In this document: piece after piece, positions 20,227 to 29,541 of the stretch
Position numbering within the stretch: the stretch's first letter is position 1
Layout: the number at the start of each line of letters is the position of its first letter
Notes under the pieces: model-generated
What the model was told of the DNA's origin: nothing
What the model saw: the letters and a program-made list of their open reading frames with translations, nothing else
Database searches by the model: none
Made by a program: the position numbers and the translations under genes
Assembly: GCF_000308535.1 (NCBI RefSeq)
Contig: NZ_BAFW01000004.1
Location: 1-64,000, forward strand
Origin: Nocardia cerradoensis NBRC 101014
GTDB taxonomy: Bacteria; Actinomycetota; Actinomycetes; Mycobacteriales; Mycobacteriaceae
DNA length: 64,000 nt
Direction: 5' to 3'

Positions 20227-20943
20227 GTGAAGATGAGGAACTTTGCCGTGGTCGCGGCCACGGTGGCCGCCGCCGTCGGCGTGACCGCCGGCACCGTGAA
20301 CGCCGCGCCCGCCGCATCCGACGAGGGTGCCGTCAACTACCAGGCAACGACGAACGAGAAGTCGACGATCATATCCACCGACGCCGGTTCGCTGGACGTG
20401 GAAAATGGTGTTTTCAAGATCAAGGCCGCCAATGGGACGACCCTGGCCGGAACCGAATTGAAGTTCCGGGTCGACGATTTCGAATTCCCGATCGCCGCCG
20501 ATATCGCCGGTCGCACCGCCACCCTGACCCCGCAGTTCGATCTGCAGCACGCGGTCTACAAGCCGGTCGCGCTCCCGTTCGAGGACCAGGCGCCGTGGAA
20601 GACACCCTATGACCGGGAAGTCGCGGCCTGGACCCGCTTGACCAGCACCATCACCGCGGGCGCCACGATCGGCACGCTGGTCGGTGGTCTCACCGGCGGA
20701 GCGGTGGGCTGCTTGCTCGGCGGCATCGCGGGTGCGACCGTGGCCGCGGCCGCCATCGTCGGCCTGTTCGGCGCCTTCCTGCCGGCCGCCGTGGTCGGTT
20801 GCATCGGCGGCATCATCGCCGTCGGTGCGCTGGGCACGCTGGCGGGCCAGCTGCTCGTCACGGCACCGGTGGCGATTCTGGCGGTCGCCCAGTACTTCAC
20901 CACCATCAATGCGCCGTTCAACCCTCCGGCTCCGGCCAAGTAG
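20227..20943 (+). CDS. Secreted protein, tandem paralogue 2
   Basis: About 238 residues, same architecture as the gene at 19297: signal peptide (MRNFAVVAATVAAAVGVTAG, cleavage near VNA), the conserved beta domain (DAGSLDVENGVFKIKAANGT, FEFPIAADIAGRT, LTPQFDLQHAVYKPVALPFE) and a glycine-zipper-like tail. The two copies share long identical blocks, so they arose by recent duplication. GTG 20227 is preceded by GAGGAAAAAGCA, the same RBS context as copy 1. The frame remains open to 20089, but that extension lacks a signal peptide. The tail is slightly longer than in copy 1. Function unknown. Confidence 0.85.
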   Translation: MKMRNFAVVAATVAAAVGVTAGTVNAAPAASDEGAVNYQATTNEKSTIISTDAGSLDVENGVFKIKAANGTTLAGTELKFRVDDFEFPIAADIAGRTATLTPQFDLQHAVYKPVALPFEDQAPWKTPYDREVAAWTRLTSTITAGATIGTLVGGLTGGAVGCLLGGIAGATVAAAAIVGLFGAFLPAAVVGCIGGIIAVGALGTLAGQLLVTAPVAILAVAQYFTTINAPFNPPAPAK

Positions 20944-21041
20944 GGGAGAGCGGATCCCGCCGTGCGCCTCGGGTCGATCGGCACCGACCCGAGGCGCACG
21001 GCTTTGCGGAAAACCCGGTAGCGCACGGTGATTCGGCACGC

Positions 21042-22040
21042 TCAGCGCGGAATCGCAGTGCCGTCCAGGGTGGCGATCGCGATCGTGGCGGCACGGGCGA
21101 TCGCCGCGTTGTCGTATTCGGCGTCCGGCCGATCGCGGGTGGACAGGATCGTCAGCACGATCGGCGCGCGTCCGGGCGGCCACGCCACGGCGATATCGTT
21201 GCGCGTTCCGTAGTCGCCGGCGCCGGTCTTGTCGCCGACCTGCCAGCCCGCCGGCACCCCGGCCCGGATCAGCGCGGCACCGGTGGTGTTGGCACGCAGC
21301 AGACCGGTGAGCACGTCGCGATCGTCGGCGGCCACCGACGGGTCGAGCACGTAGTGCCGCAGATCGGCGGCCAGCGCGCGCGGCGTACTGGTGTCGCGCT
21401 CGTCGCCGGGCAGGGCCTCGTTCAGCGTGGTCTCGGTGCGGTCCATTCGCGTGGTCGAATCGCCGATGGCGCGCAGCCGCTGCTGCAACCCCTGCGGACC
21501 GCCGAGTTCGGCGAACATCAGATTGCCGGCGGTGTTGTCGCTGAACCGCACCGCGGCGTCCATGATCTCCCGCAGCGTCATGCCCTGGTCGACATGCTGT
21601 TCGGTGACCGGTGAATTCGGCAACAGATCGGCCCGGGTGTAGGTGACGCGGCGGTCGAGTTCGGCGGGCGGGAGGGTGCTCAGCAGCGCGCCCGCGGCCA
21701 GCGCCTTGAACGTCGAACAGTAAGGAAACCGCTCGTCCGGGCGGTATTCGACGGCTCGCCCGGTTCCGGTGTCGAGCGCGTACACGCCCAGTCGGCCGTG
21801 CAGGCGAGCCTCCAGATCGCGAAATTCGGCCAGCGACTCGTCGGCGAGCGGCACCGTCGAGGTGGGCCCCGGGGTCGATCCGGCCGGGGTCGATCCGGCC
21901 GAGGTCGATCCGGGCGAGGTCGATCCGGGCGAGGTCGATCCGGGCGCGGCACTTCGATCGGCACCGCAGGCGCTCAGCGGTATGAGGGTGGCAGCGGCCG
22001 CGACCAGCACGGCCGAGCGGGTGAAGCGAGGGGGCGTCAT
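21042..22040 (-). CDS. bla: Class A beta-lactamase, lipoprotein
   Basis: A 332-residue serine beta-lactamase that hydrolyses penicillins and possibly cephalosporins. The signal peptide ends in the lipobox LSAC, so the enzyme is membrane-anchored. A linker of five-residue PGSTS-type repeats follows. Active-site motifs are CSTFK (Ser70-Lys73) near residue 108, SDN (Ser130) near 166, [11 protein letters not shown] (Glu166 omega loop, ExxLN) near 203, and DKTGAGDYG (Lys234-Thr-Gly) near 269. All residues needed for activity are present. It resembles the nocardial AST/FAR enzymes. A LysR gene is divergent across 135 bp, suggesting AmpR-like control. Confidence 0.95.
   Translation of the reverse strand: MTPPRFTRSAVLVAAAATLIPLSACGADRSAAPGSTSPGSTSPGSTSAGSTPAGSTPGPTSTVPLADESLAEFRDLEARLHGRLGVYALDTGTGRAVEYRPDERFPYCSTFKALAAGALLSTLPPAELDRRVTYTRADLLPNSPVTEQHVDQGMTLREIMDAAVRFSDNTAGNLMFAELGGPQGLQQRLRAIGDSTTRMDRTETTLNEALPGDERDTSTPRALAADLRHYVLDPSVAADDRDVLTGLLRANTTGAALIRAGVPAGWQVGDKTGAGDYGTRNDIAVAWPPGRAPIVLTILSTRDRPDAEYDNAAIARAATIAIATLDGTAIPR
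21871..21945. repeat. Five tandem 15-bp units in the beta-lactamase linker
   Basis: Five consecutive 15-bp units of the form G(G/A)GGTCGATCCGG(C/G)C occur, two of one variant and three of another. They encode the [10 protein letters not shown]-type linker between the lipidated cysteine and the catalytic domain. Being a multiple of three, the array could change length by slippage without breaking the frame. Confidence 0.9.
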
Positions 22041-22147
22041 GGGCGTTCCTTGTGGATCTGCGTTCCTTGTGAATCGATGGCGGTGAGCGCTCGCAGCAAG
22101 AGTGTCAGCCCTCGCGCATGCTGTCCAAGACACCTGTGCCGGTATCC

Positions 22148-22162
22148 ATGCCGATTCGGCAT
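22148..22162. promoter_or_regulatory. LysR-type operator between bla and the LysR gene
   Basis: ATGCCGATTCGGCAT is a perfect 7-1-7 palindrome and fits the LysR T-N11-A rule. It lies 14 bp before the LysR GTG and 108 bp before the beta-lactamase ATG. This is the expected position of a site used for autorepression and divergent activation. Confidence 0.75.
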
Positions 22163-22175
22163 AGACTGCGCGATC

Positions 22176-23282
22176 GTGGATATGGTCGCCGCCTGTAAGG
22201 CGTTCGTCGCGGTGAGCGGTCTCGGGAGTTTCACCGCGGGCGCGGCCGCCGCGCAGATCCCGCAGTCGGTGGCCAGTCGCCGGATCGCGGCGCTGGAACG
22301 GCACTTCGGCGCGCGGTTGCTCGAACGGACCTCGCGCACCGCCACATTGACCTCGTTCGGCCGCGATATGTTGCCGTCGGCGCGACGGCTGGTCGAGGCG
22401 GCCGAGGCGCTGGAGGAGCATGCCGAGCGGGCCCGGCAGCGCCCGTTCCGATTGGCGCTGCCCGCCATCTGCGGCCCGGTGCCGCTGGCCGGGCTGGTCG
22501 CCGAATGCCGCCGAGCTCGGCTTCGGCTCGAACCCGAGCCCGCCGACCCCGGCCGGCGCGCGGAACTCACCCGCACGCACGAGGTACGTGCCGCGATTCT
22601 GGCCGTGCCCGCCGATCGCGGCATCTGGCGCGTGCCGTTGGGCCTGGCCGACGCCACGGGCCCGCACAGCACGCCGATCTACCTGGAAACCCTTCGGGTA
22701 CTGCGGCTTCCGGAACGGCAACGCCGGCGCAGCGTGTGGATACAACCCGAGGACGACGTGCCGCACATCCGCGACCGGATCATCCGGCTGCGCGATTCAC
22801 TCGGCCTGCGCCCGGCCCAGGTGGTGGTCGCGCGGTCGCTGGTCACCGCGGTCGCCGAGGTCCTCGACGGCACCGATCTGCTGGTGTGCTCGCCCGCCCA
22901 GGCCACCGAACTGGGCCTGCACTGGCGGCCGATCGGGGAGTTGGAGCTTGCCAGGGGCTACGACATCGCGGCGGGTTCACGCGAGGACGCGGACCGGGTT
23001 CGCGCACTGGGCGCCGAACCGATCGGCCGCTGTCTCGGTGTGCCGGACAACGACCTCGGCCGCAACGATCTCCGCCGCAACGACCTCGGCCACAACGACT
23101 TTCGAACTACCGACGCATACAACGAGGAAAGCGGACCATGGGCGTCTCGACCGCACTGCGACGCGCGCGCACGGAACTGCGCGACGCCGGACTCGACGGC
23201 TCCATCCTGGTGCGCGATCTCGACACCGGTGACGAGCTGGGCCTCGACGCCGAACTCGAATTGCCGATCGCCTCCCTGGTGA
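22176..23282 (+). CDS. LysR-family transcriptional regulator
   Basis: The N-terminus ([30 protein letters not shown]) is a LysR winged helix-turn-helix, with the linker helix [18 protein letters not shown] substrate-binding domain extends to about residue 290. GTG 22176 or ATG 22182 are possible starts. The open frame runs to 368 residues, some 60 longer than usual. The tail contains [18 protein letters not shown] repeats and then overlaps the next gene by 145 bases in another frame, so the last part is probably non-native or poorly conserved. Its divergent position next to the beta-lactamase and the perfect operator between them suggest it controls that gene, as AmpR does. Confidence 0.85.
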   Translation: MDMVAACKAFVAVSGLGSFTAGAAAAQIPQSVASRRIAALERHFGARLLERTSRTATLTSFGRDMLPSARRLVEAAEALEEHAERARQRPFRLALPAICGPVPLAGLVAECRRARLRLEPEPADPGRRAELTRTHEVRAAILAVPADRGIWRVPLGLADATGPHSTPIYLETLRVLRLPERQRRRSVWIQPEDDVPHIRDRIIRLRDSLGLRPAQVVVARSLVTAVAEVLDGTDLLVCSPAQATELGLHWRPIGELELARGYDIAAGSREDADRVRALGAEPIGRCLGVPDNDLGRNDLRRNDLGHNDFRTTDAYNEESGPWASRPHCDARARNCATPDSTAPSWCAISTPVTSWASTPNSNCRSPPW

Positions 23283-24046
23283 AGGTGCCGCTCGTACTGG
23301 CGACGATGGAACGGGTGCTGCGCGGCGAGATCGACCCGGCGACCCCGATCCGGGTACTGCCCGGCCGCAGTACGGTGGCGGGCCCGACCGGGTTGAGCAG
23401 ATTTCGCCATCCGGCCACGGTCGCGGTCGAGGATCTGATGTATCTGAGCATCGCGATCAGCGACGGTGGCGCGACCGACGCCCTGTTCGAGCTGACTCCG
23501 CCCGACGCGGTGACCGCCGAATTACGCCGCCTGGGCCACGAGGGCATCGCGGTGCGGCATCTGGCCGACGATCTCGTGCGGACCCCGGCCGAGCAGTTCG
23601 CCCCCGCGGACGGTCACCTCGCTCACGCCCTGGCGATCGAGGCCGCGACGGCCGGACGCGGGCATCCGGTCACACAACTCGACATCAGCCATGCCAACAC
23701 CGGCACCGCGCGGGCGTTCGTCGATCTGCTCGCCGAAGTGTGGCGGCCGGTGCGGGCCCACCGCGACGCCGCGGCGAGAGTGCGAGAGTTCTTGTCGGAC
23801 AACCTGTTACGTCAACGACTCGCCCCCGACTTCAGCTCCGACGCCACGCGCTGGTCGTCGAAGACGGGCACGCTGCTGAATCTGCGCCACGAGGCGGGCG
23901 TCGCCGAACACGCCGACGGGCAAACCCTCGCCGTGGCCGTGCTGACCCGATCGCGGGTACCCGCCGTGGTGCAACCCGGCGCGGAGGCCGCGATGGCGAC
24001 GGCGGCGCGAATCCTGCACGACGAACTGCGCATGCGACCCTCCTGA
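23138..24046 (+). CDS. Serine hydrolase, beta-lactamase/penicillin-binding-protein-like
   Basis: A 302-residue protein with the class A beta-lactamase fold: SLVKVPLV (SxxK) near residue 44, SDGGATDALF (SDN equivalent) near 109, and WSSKTGTLLNL (KTG) near 238. No ExxLN omega-loop glutamate is visible, so it is unlikely to be an efficient beta-lactamase; a DD-peptidase-like or sensor function is possible. No signal peptide is seen, so it may be cytoplasmic. ATG 23138 is preceded by GAGGAAAGCGGACC. It overlaps the 3' end of the LysR gene by 145 bases and is probably cotranscribed with it. Confidence 0.82.
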   Translation: MGVSTALRRARTELRDAGLDGSILVRDLDTGDELGLDAELELPIASLVKVPLVLATMERVLRGEIDPATPIRVLPGRSTVAGPTGLSRFRHPATVAVEDLMYLSIAISDGGATDALFELTPPDAVTAELRRLGHEGIAVRHLADDLVRTPAEQFAPADGHLAHALAIEAATAGRGHPVTQLDISHANTGTARAFVDLLAEVWRPVRAHRDAAARVREFLSDNLLRQRLAPDFSSDATRWSSKTGTLLNLRHEAGVAEHADGQTLAVAVLTRSRVPAVVQPGAEAAMATAARILHDELRMRPS

Positions 24047-24130
24047 GGGTGACCGCGGCGTGTGACGGATAGTTATGTTCCCGCTGCGTGTAACGGGTGA
24101 GCGAATCCCGCCGCCGGGTCATCGTCGGGT

Positions 24131-25351
24131 ATGGCCTCCACAGCACCGCAGCAGATCTCCGATCGCGACCTCGACGACATCTTCGGCCCTGTTTTCGACC
24201 GCATCGCCGCCGGGGCGGTGGCACGCGAGGTCGATCGACGCCTGGCCTACGAGGAGGTCGACTGGCTGCGCCAAGCCGGCTTCGGCGCGTTGCGGGTGCC
24301 GGCCGAATACGGCGGCTTCGGCGTCAGCGTGCGCCAGCTGTTCCGGCTGCTGATCGACCTCGCCGCCGCGGAATCCAATCTGCCGCAGGCACTTCGGGTG
24401 CACTTCTCGTTCGTCGAGGATCAGCTGCTGGCCGAGCCCGGTCCCGCGCGGGAGCACTGGCTGCGCGCGGCCGGATCCGGTGCCCTGGTGGGCAATGCCA
24501 TCACCGAACCGGGCATCGGCGCGGTCGACCGCTACCGCACCCGGCTGACCCGCGGCTCCGGCGACGACTGGCTGCTCAACGGCACCAAGTACTACAGCAC
24601 CGGTTCGCTGTACGCGGACTACATCCTCGCCGCGGCCGATCGCGACGGGGAGCGGGTATCGGTACTGGTCGACGCCAATGCCGACGGGGTGCGGCAGAGT
24701 GACGACTGGGACGGTTTCGGGCAGCGGCTGACCGCCAGTGGCACAACGGAATTCAACGATGTGCGGATCACCGAAGAGCGGGTGCTCGGCCCGGGTTACG
24801 GCGCGCCCGGCCGCACCTACGCCACCTCGTACCTGCAGCTGGTGCAGTTGGCGGTGCTGGCCGGCATCGCGCAGCGGGCCGAATCCGACGTGCGGGCCTG
24901 GGTCGCCGACCGCACGCGCAGTTACACCCACTCGGTCGCCGATCTGCCCCGCCACGATCCCCTGGTCCAGCAGGTGATCGGGAAGCTGTCGGCCGCGGCG
25001 TTCTCCGCGCGAGCCAGTGTGCTGGCCGTGGCGGACCTGCTGGACGACGTGCTGGCCGCCGGCGCTCAGGACGACGCGGCGCTGGACGCGGTCGAATTGG
25101 CCTCGGCCCAGGCACAACTCGGTGTGATCGACACCGTGCTGACCGCGACCACCCAGCTGTTCGAGGTCGGCGGCGCCTCGATCACCTCCGAAGATCTGCG
25201 GCTGGACCGGCATTGGCGCAATGCGCGCACCATCTCGGTGCACAATCCCGCCGTGCAGAAGGCGCGGGCGATCGGCGATCACCTGCTCAACGGAACCGAC
25301 CTCCCGTACGCGTGGAGCGCCGGCAGCCGCGAGGCCCAGGTGCGGTCATGA
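24131..25351 (+). CDS. DszC/SfnB-like flavin monooxygenase (acyl-CoA dehydrogenase fold)
   Basis: A 406-residue member of the acyl-CoA dehydrogenase superfamily, in the branch of DszC (dibenzothiophene monooxygenase) and SfnB. These enzymes use reduced flavin to oxygenate sulfur compounds rather than dehydrogenate acyl-CoA. Markers are RVPAEYGGFGVS, GNAITEPG, NGTKYYSTGSLYADY, TASGTTEFNDVRI and RHWRNARTISVHNP. ATG 24131 starts MASTAPQQISD. The stop overlaps the next gene's ATG as ATGA, so this and the LLM gene are translationally coupled. The substrate is likely an organosulfur compound, inferred from family and cluster. Confidence 0.88.
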   Translation: MASTAPQQISDRDLDDIFGPVFDRIAAGAVAREVDRRLAYEEVDWLRQAGFGALRVPAEYGGFGVSVRQLFRLLIDLAAAESNLPQALRVHFSFVEDQLLAEPGPAREHWLRAAGSGALVGNAITEPGIGAVDRYRTRLTRGSGDDWLLNGTKYYSTGSLYADYILAAADRDGERVSVLVDANADGVRQSDDWDGFGQRLTASGTTEFNDVRITEERVLGPGYGAPGRTYATSYLQLVQLAVLAGIAQRAESDVRAWVADRTRSYTHSVADLPRHDPLVQQVIGKLSAAAFSARASVLAVADLLDDVLAAGAQDDAALDAVELASAQAQLGVIDTVLTATTQLFEVGGASITSEDLRLDRHWRNARTISVHNPAVQKARAIGDHLLNGTDLPYAWSAGSREAQVRS

Positions 25352-26778
25352 CCCGGCGGATCCGTTTCAACGCCTTCGACATGCACTGTGTGGCGCACCA
25401 GTCCCCGGGACTGTGGCGCCACCCCGAGGACCAGTCGCACCGCTACAAGGAGCTGAGCTACTGGACCGAATTGGCGAAGCTGCTGGAACGCGGCCGCTTC
25501 GACGGGATCTTCATCGCCGACGTGCTGGGCATCTACGACGTGTACGGCGGCAACGACATCGCCGCGCTGCGTCAGGGCGCGCAGGTGCCGGTCGCCGATC
25601 CGCTGCTGCTGGTCTCGGCGATGGCGGCGGTGACCGACCATCTGGGCTTCGGCATCACCACCGGCACCGGGTTCGAGCATCCCTTCCCGTTCGCCCGGCG
25701 GCTCTCGACGCTGGACCATCTGACCAACGGCCGCTTGGGCTGGAATGTGGTGACCGGATATCTGCCCTCGGCCGCCGCCAATATGGGTGAGTCCGAACAT
25801 CTCGACCACGACGAGCGTTACAACCACGCCGACGAATATCTCGAGGTGCTGTACAAGCTCTGGGAAGGTTCCTGGGAGGACGACGCGGTCGTGCGCGACC
25901 GGGCGCAGGGCATCTACGTCGATCCGGCGAAGGTGCATCACATCGGCCACGCCGGAAAGCACTTCACGGTGCCGGGTATTCACTTGTCGGAGCCCTCGCC
26001 GCAGCGCACCCCGGTGATCTATCAGGCCGGCGCCTCACCGCGTGGGGTGGCCTTCGCCGCCGAGAACGCCGAGGCGATCTTCGTCGCCGCGCCCTCGAAA
26101 CGTGTTCTGGGACAGACGGTCACCCGCATTCGCGACGCACTGGAGGCGGCCGGCCGCGACCGCTACGCCGCCCGGATCTACGCGCTCGCCACCATCATCA
26201 CCGACGCCACCGACGAAGCGGCGCAACGCAAGTACGACGAATACCGTTCGTATGCCAGCGTCGAGGGCGGTCTGGTGTTCATGTCCGGCTGGATGGGTAT
26301 CGACCTGTCGCGCTACGACCTCGACGACCCGATCGGCGAGGTGAACAGCAATGCGATCCTGTCCGCCGTCGCCGCGTTCCAGGAATTCGACGACGACGGC
26401 CGGGAATGGACCGTGCGGGATATCGCGGCCTGGGCCGGCATCGGCGGGATGGGCCCCGTCTTCGTCGGATCGGGGGTGTCGGTGGCGGATCGGCTCCAGG
26501 AATGGGTCGACGAGACCGATATCGACGGCTACAACCTGGCCTACGCGATCACTCCGGGCACATTCGAAGACATTGTGCAGCACGTGATTCCGGTGCTGAC
26601 CGAGCGTGGCGCCTACCCGAGTGAGTACGTCCCGGGCACCCTGCGCAACGCGCTGTTCGGCGCGGGCGACCGGCTGCCGGACGACCATCGCGGAGCGCGC
26701 TACCGGCTCGGCGGACCGGGTTCGACGGCGCTGCCGGACGAACAGGTGCGACCACAGGCGGGCGTCGCCGCGACCTGA
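25348..26778 (+). CDS. LLM-class flavin monooxygenase (NtaA/SnaA/DszA family)
   Basis: A 476-residue flavin-dependent monooxygenase of the NtaA/SnaA/DszA/SoxA branch. Diagnostic segments are IRFNAFDMHCVAHQSPGLW at the start, FDGIFIADVLGIYDVYGG, GITTGTGFEHPFPFARRLST, LGWNVVTGYLPSAAANMG, HDERYNHADEYLEVLYKLWEG and PVIYQAGASPRGVAFAAENA. Relatives open dibenzothiophene sulfone (DszA) or cleave nitrilotriacetate with reduced FMN. The start overlaps the preceding DszC-like stop codon. The pair recalls DszC/DszA order, but similarity to the true desulfurisation enzymes is only family-level, so the substrate is unassigned. Confidence 0.88.
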   Translation: MTRRIRFNAFDMHCVAHQSPGLWRHPEDQSHRYKELSYWTELAKLLERGRFDGIFIADVLGIYDVYGGNDIAALRQGAQVPVADPLLLVSAMAAVTDHLGFGITTGTGFEHPFPFARRLSTLDHLTNGRLGWNVVTGYLPSAAANMGESEHLDHDERYNHADEYLEVLYKLWEGSWEDDAVVRDRAQGIYVDPAKVHHIGHAGKHFTVPGIHLSEPSPQRTPVIYQAGASPRGVAFAAENAEAIFVAAPSKRVLGQTVTRIRDALEAAGRDRYAARIYALATIITDATDEAAQRKYDEYRSYASVEGGLVFMSGWMGIDLSRYDLDDPIGEVNSNAILSAVAAFQEFDDDGREWTVRDIAAWAGIGGMGPVFVGSGVSVADRLQEWVDETDIDGYNLAYAITPGTFEDIVQHVIPVLTERGAYPSEYVPGTLRNALFGAGDRLPDDHRGARYRLGGPGSTALPDEQVRPQAGVAAT

Positions 26779-26856
26779 CCGATAGGCGGTGCGCGACATC
26801 GATTCCCGGTGATCGCAACTGTCAACGAAAGCCGCTGGCAAGCGCACTATTTCGTT

Positions 26857-28236
26857 ATGACGAACCAGAATTCGAAACGCACCGCCGCCATCGTCGGCGC
26901 CGGCATCGCCGGTGTCACCGCCGCTCTCGGACTGCAGCAGGCCGGGTTCGACGTCACGGTCTACAGCGATCGCGATCAACGCGGTCTGCGTGACGACATC
27001 CCCGCCACCGGAACCGCGCTCATCTTCGGTGAGGCCCAGGCCGCCGAAACCGCCCTCGGACTCGACACCTACGTGAATCGGGCCCCGCAGCACACCGGAC
27101 TCAGTGTGCGGATCGCGGGACCGGGGCCGGAACGGCCCGAATTGATCGGATTCGACGGCGATTTCGACGGCTTCGTCGGCGTCGCGGTCGACACCCGGCT
27201 CAAGGTCGACGAGCGGCTGACCGCCTTCGTCGCGGCCGGTGGCCGCTTCGTGGTCGAGAAGGTGACACCGGAGAGCCTGGACAGCATCGCCGCAGCGCAC
27301 GATCTGGTGCTGGTCGCGACCGGTAAGGCCGGTTTGGCCGAGCTGTTCCCGATCGACACCGAGCGCACCGTCTACGACGCGCCACAGCGCAGCCTGCTCA
27401 CCGTCACGGTGACCGGATTGGGTTACGAGCCAGAGGTTTTCGCGCATCGCAGCACCTCCGGCGGACAGCACAGCGGATTCTCCATCTTCGCCGAGCAGGG
27501 TGAGGCGTGGTGGGGTCCGTATCTGCACAAGGACGCCGGGCCGAGCTGGGCCTTCCTCGGCTGGGCACGACCGGGCAGCGAATGGGAGAGCCGGTTCGCC
27601 GCCGCCGATTCCGCCGAGTCGGCGCACCGCATCGTCACCGAGCTGTATCGCGACTACATCGACTGGGATCTGCCGGAAGTGCTGGCCACCAAGGTGATCG
27701 CCGAGGACCCGCATTCCTGGCTGAAGGGCGCGGTCCGTCCGGTGGTCCGGCACGGCGTCGGCCGGACGGCGGGCGGGCATGTCGTGGCGGCGCTCGGGGA
27801 CACCGCGGTCGCCTACGACCCGATCGCCGGACAGGGCGCGCAGAGCGGACTCATCCAGGCGCAGCGGCTCGTCGCGGCCGCCTCCGCACACGAGGGGCCC
27901 TTCGACGCCGAGTGGATCGAGGAGCAGTACAACGCCTTCCTGCTGGCCCGCTCCGATGCCGCCGCCAAGGTGACCCGCCTGTTCCTCGGCGATCCGGAAC
28001 TGGCCGAGATCGGCAACCGGTTCTTCGCCGCCGCGGCCGTCGACCCGCGCGTCGCGTCGGTGCTGGTGAGCACGCTGCACAAGCCACAGCCGCTGCTGCA
28101 GATCAACTCCCTCGCCGACGCCGACGCGCTGCTCGAGCAGATCACGGGTGAGGGTGCCGACGAGTTGGTGGCCCGGTTCCAGCCCGCGGGCCGATTCGAA
28201 CGCTCCGGGTACGGCTCGGCGGTCGCGTCGGCATGA
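26857..28236 (+). CDS. Styrene monooxygenase StyA-like flavoprotein
   Basis: A 459-residue FAD-dependent oxygenase. The N-terminal Rossmann motif is IVGAGIAGVTAALGLQQAGF; the C-terminal FAD motif is GDTAVAYDPIAGQGAQSG. Middle segments (YVNRAPQHTGLSVRI, RLKVDERLTAFVAAGG, SGFSIFAEQGEAWWGPYL) match the StyA/SMO group, two-component epoxidases that take FADH2 from a separate reductase. In this cluster the flavin reductase at 30817 could serve. Such enzymes also oxidise thioethers to sulfoxides, so a role in sulfur acquisition is plausible but inferred. ATG 26857 has a weak RBS. It lies in its own transcription unit, 78 bp after the LLM gene. Confidence 0.85.
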   Translation: MTNQNSKRTAAIVGAGIAGVTAALGLQQAGFDVTVYSDRDQRGLRDDIPATGTALIFGEAQAAETALGLDTYVNRAPQHTGLSVRIAGPGPERPELIGFDGDFDGFVGVAVDTRLKVDERLTAFVAAGGRFVVEKVTPESLDSIAAAHDLVLVATGKAGLAELFPIDTERTVYDAPQRSLLTVTVTGLGYEPEVFAHRSTSGGQHSGFSIFAEQGEAWWGPYLHKDAGPSWAFLGWARPGSEWESRFAAADSAESAHRIVTELYRDYIDWDLPEVLATKVIAEDPHSWLKGAVRPVVRHGVGRTAGGHVVAALGDTAVAYDPIAGQGAQSGLIQAQRLVAAASAHEGPFDAEWIEEQYNAFLLARSDAAAKVTRLFLGDPELAEIGNRFFAAAAVDPRVASVLVSTLHKPQPLLQINSLADADALLEQITGEGADELVARFQPAGRFERSGYGSAVASA

Positions 28237-28422
28237 CGGCGGGTGCGCGCCGCTGATCCGATCCTGAGGATTCAAACCCTCGTCCCCGCCGGTCAGCGGT
28301 GTTGAAGTGGAGGTGCGCCGGGTGCACGGTTGCCGCGCTCGGCGCACCGACCACGGAGTGCGTACCGAACAGCCCGGCCGTCGGCGCGACCGGGTGGAGA
28401 TGTCCCAATCACAGGAGTGTCG

Positions 28423-29541
28423 ATGACCACCGAGAAGATCGCCGAGCAGACTCAGTTCGCCTACTGGGTGCCCAACGTCAGTGGCGGGCTCGTGACCAGC
28501 ACGATCGATCAGCGCACCGGCTGGGATTTCGAATACAACAAGAAGCTGGCGCGCACGGCCGAGAACAACGGCTTCGACTACGCCCTCTCCCAGGTGCGCT
28601 ACACCGCCTCCTACGGCGCGGAATATCAGCACGAGTCGACATCGTTCAGCCTCGCCCTGCTGGGCGCCACCGAGCGGCTGAAGGTGATCGCGGCCGTGCA
28701 CCCGGGGCTGTGGCATCCGGCGGTGCTGGCGAAATTCGGGGTCACCGCCGACCATCTGTCCGGCGGGCGCTTCGCGATCAATGTCGTATCCGGTTGGTTC
28801 GGCGGGGAGTTCACCGCGCTCGGGGAGCCGTGGCTCGAGCACGATGAGCGGTACCGGCGCAGCGCCGAATTCCTCGAGGTCGTCCGCAAACTGTGGACCG
28901 AGGACGAGGTGAACTACGCCGGTGACTTCTACCGGATTCGCGACCTGACGCTGAAGCCCAAGCCGCTCAACACCCCGGAGCGGCCGAATCCCGAACTGTT
29001 CCAGGGCGGGAACTCGACGGCGGCGCGGCGCAACGGTGGCCGCTACGCCGACTGGTACTTCTCCAACGGTAAGGATTTCGACGGCGTCACCGAACAGATC
29101 GAGGACGTGCGCGCGGTCGCGCGCGAGCACAACCGCGAGGTCAAATTCGGCCTGAACGGATTCATCATCGCCCGCGACACCGAGGCCGAGGCCCGCGATA
29201 CCCTGCGCGAGATCATCGAGAAGGCCAACCGGCCCGCCGTGGAGGGTTTCCGCGACGCGGTGCAGCAGGCGGGCGCCTCCACACGGGACGGCAAGGGTAT
29301 GTGGGCCGATTCCAGCTACGAGGATCTGGTGCAGTACAACGACGGCTTCCGCACGCAGCTGATCGGCACTCCCGAGCAGATCGCCGAGCGGATCGTCGCC
29401 TACCGCGATCTCGGCGTCGACCTCATCCTCGCCGGCTTCCTGCACTTCCAGGAGGAGATCGAATACTTCGGCGCCAAGGTGCTGCCGCTGGTCCGGGAGT
29501 TGGAGGCCCAGCGCGAACCCGAATTGGCGGCGAGTCGATGA
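28423..29541 (+). CDS. sfnG: FMNH2-dependent dimethylsulfone monooxygenase
   Basis: A 372-residue LLM-class enzyme matching SfnG, which converts dimethylsulfone to methanesulfinate and formaldehyde using reduced FMN. Features are QTQFAYWVPNVSGGLVTSTI, NNGFDYALSQVRYTASYGAEYQ (trimmed), LSGGRFAINVVSGWF, ELFQGGNSTAARRNGGRYADWY (trimmed) and the C-terminal LILAGFLHFQEEIEYFG. ATG 28423 follows ACAGGAG at seven bases. The stop overlaps the next gene's ATG as ATGA. SfnG feeds the sulfonate/sulfinate route, fitting with the SsuD-like enzyme at 17971. Confidence 0.92.
   Translation: MTTEKIAEQTQFAYWVPNVSGGLVTSTIDQRTGWDFEYNKKLARTAENNGFDYALSQVRYTASYGAEYQHESTSFSLALLGATERLKVIAAVHPGLWHPAVLAKFGVTADHLSGGRFAINVVSGWFGGEFTALGEPWLEHDERYRRSAEFLEVVRKLWTEDEVNYAGDFYRIRDLTLKPKPLNTPERPNPELFQGGNSTAARRNGGRYADWYFSNGKDFDGVTEQIEDVRAVAREHNREVKFGLNGFIIARDTEAEARDTLREIIEKANRPAVEGFRDAVQQAGASTRDGKGMWADSSYEDLVQYNDGFRTQLIGTPEQIAERIVAYRDLGVDLILAGFLHFQEEIEYFGAKVLPLVRELEAQREPELAASR

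Noticed and set aside
28299..28422. Small ORFs with cysteine codons ahead of sfnG.
   Set aside because: Their cysteines are not adjacent, no start fits a promoter, and no hairpin over the sfnG RBS was found, so they were not called leader peptides.
26035..29445. An 1136-codon open frame opposite the sulfur cluster.
   Set aside because: It runs antisense across three genes with strong family motifs and has low-complexity content, so it is a shadow frame.
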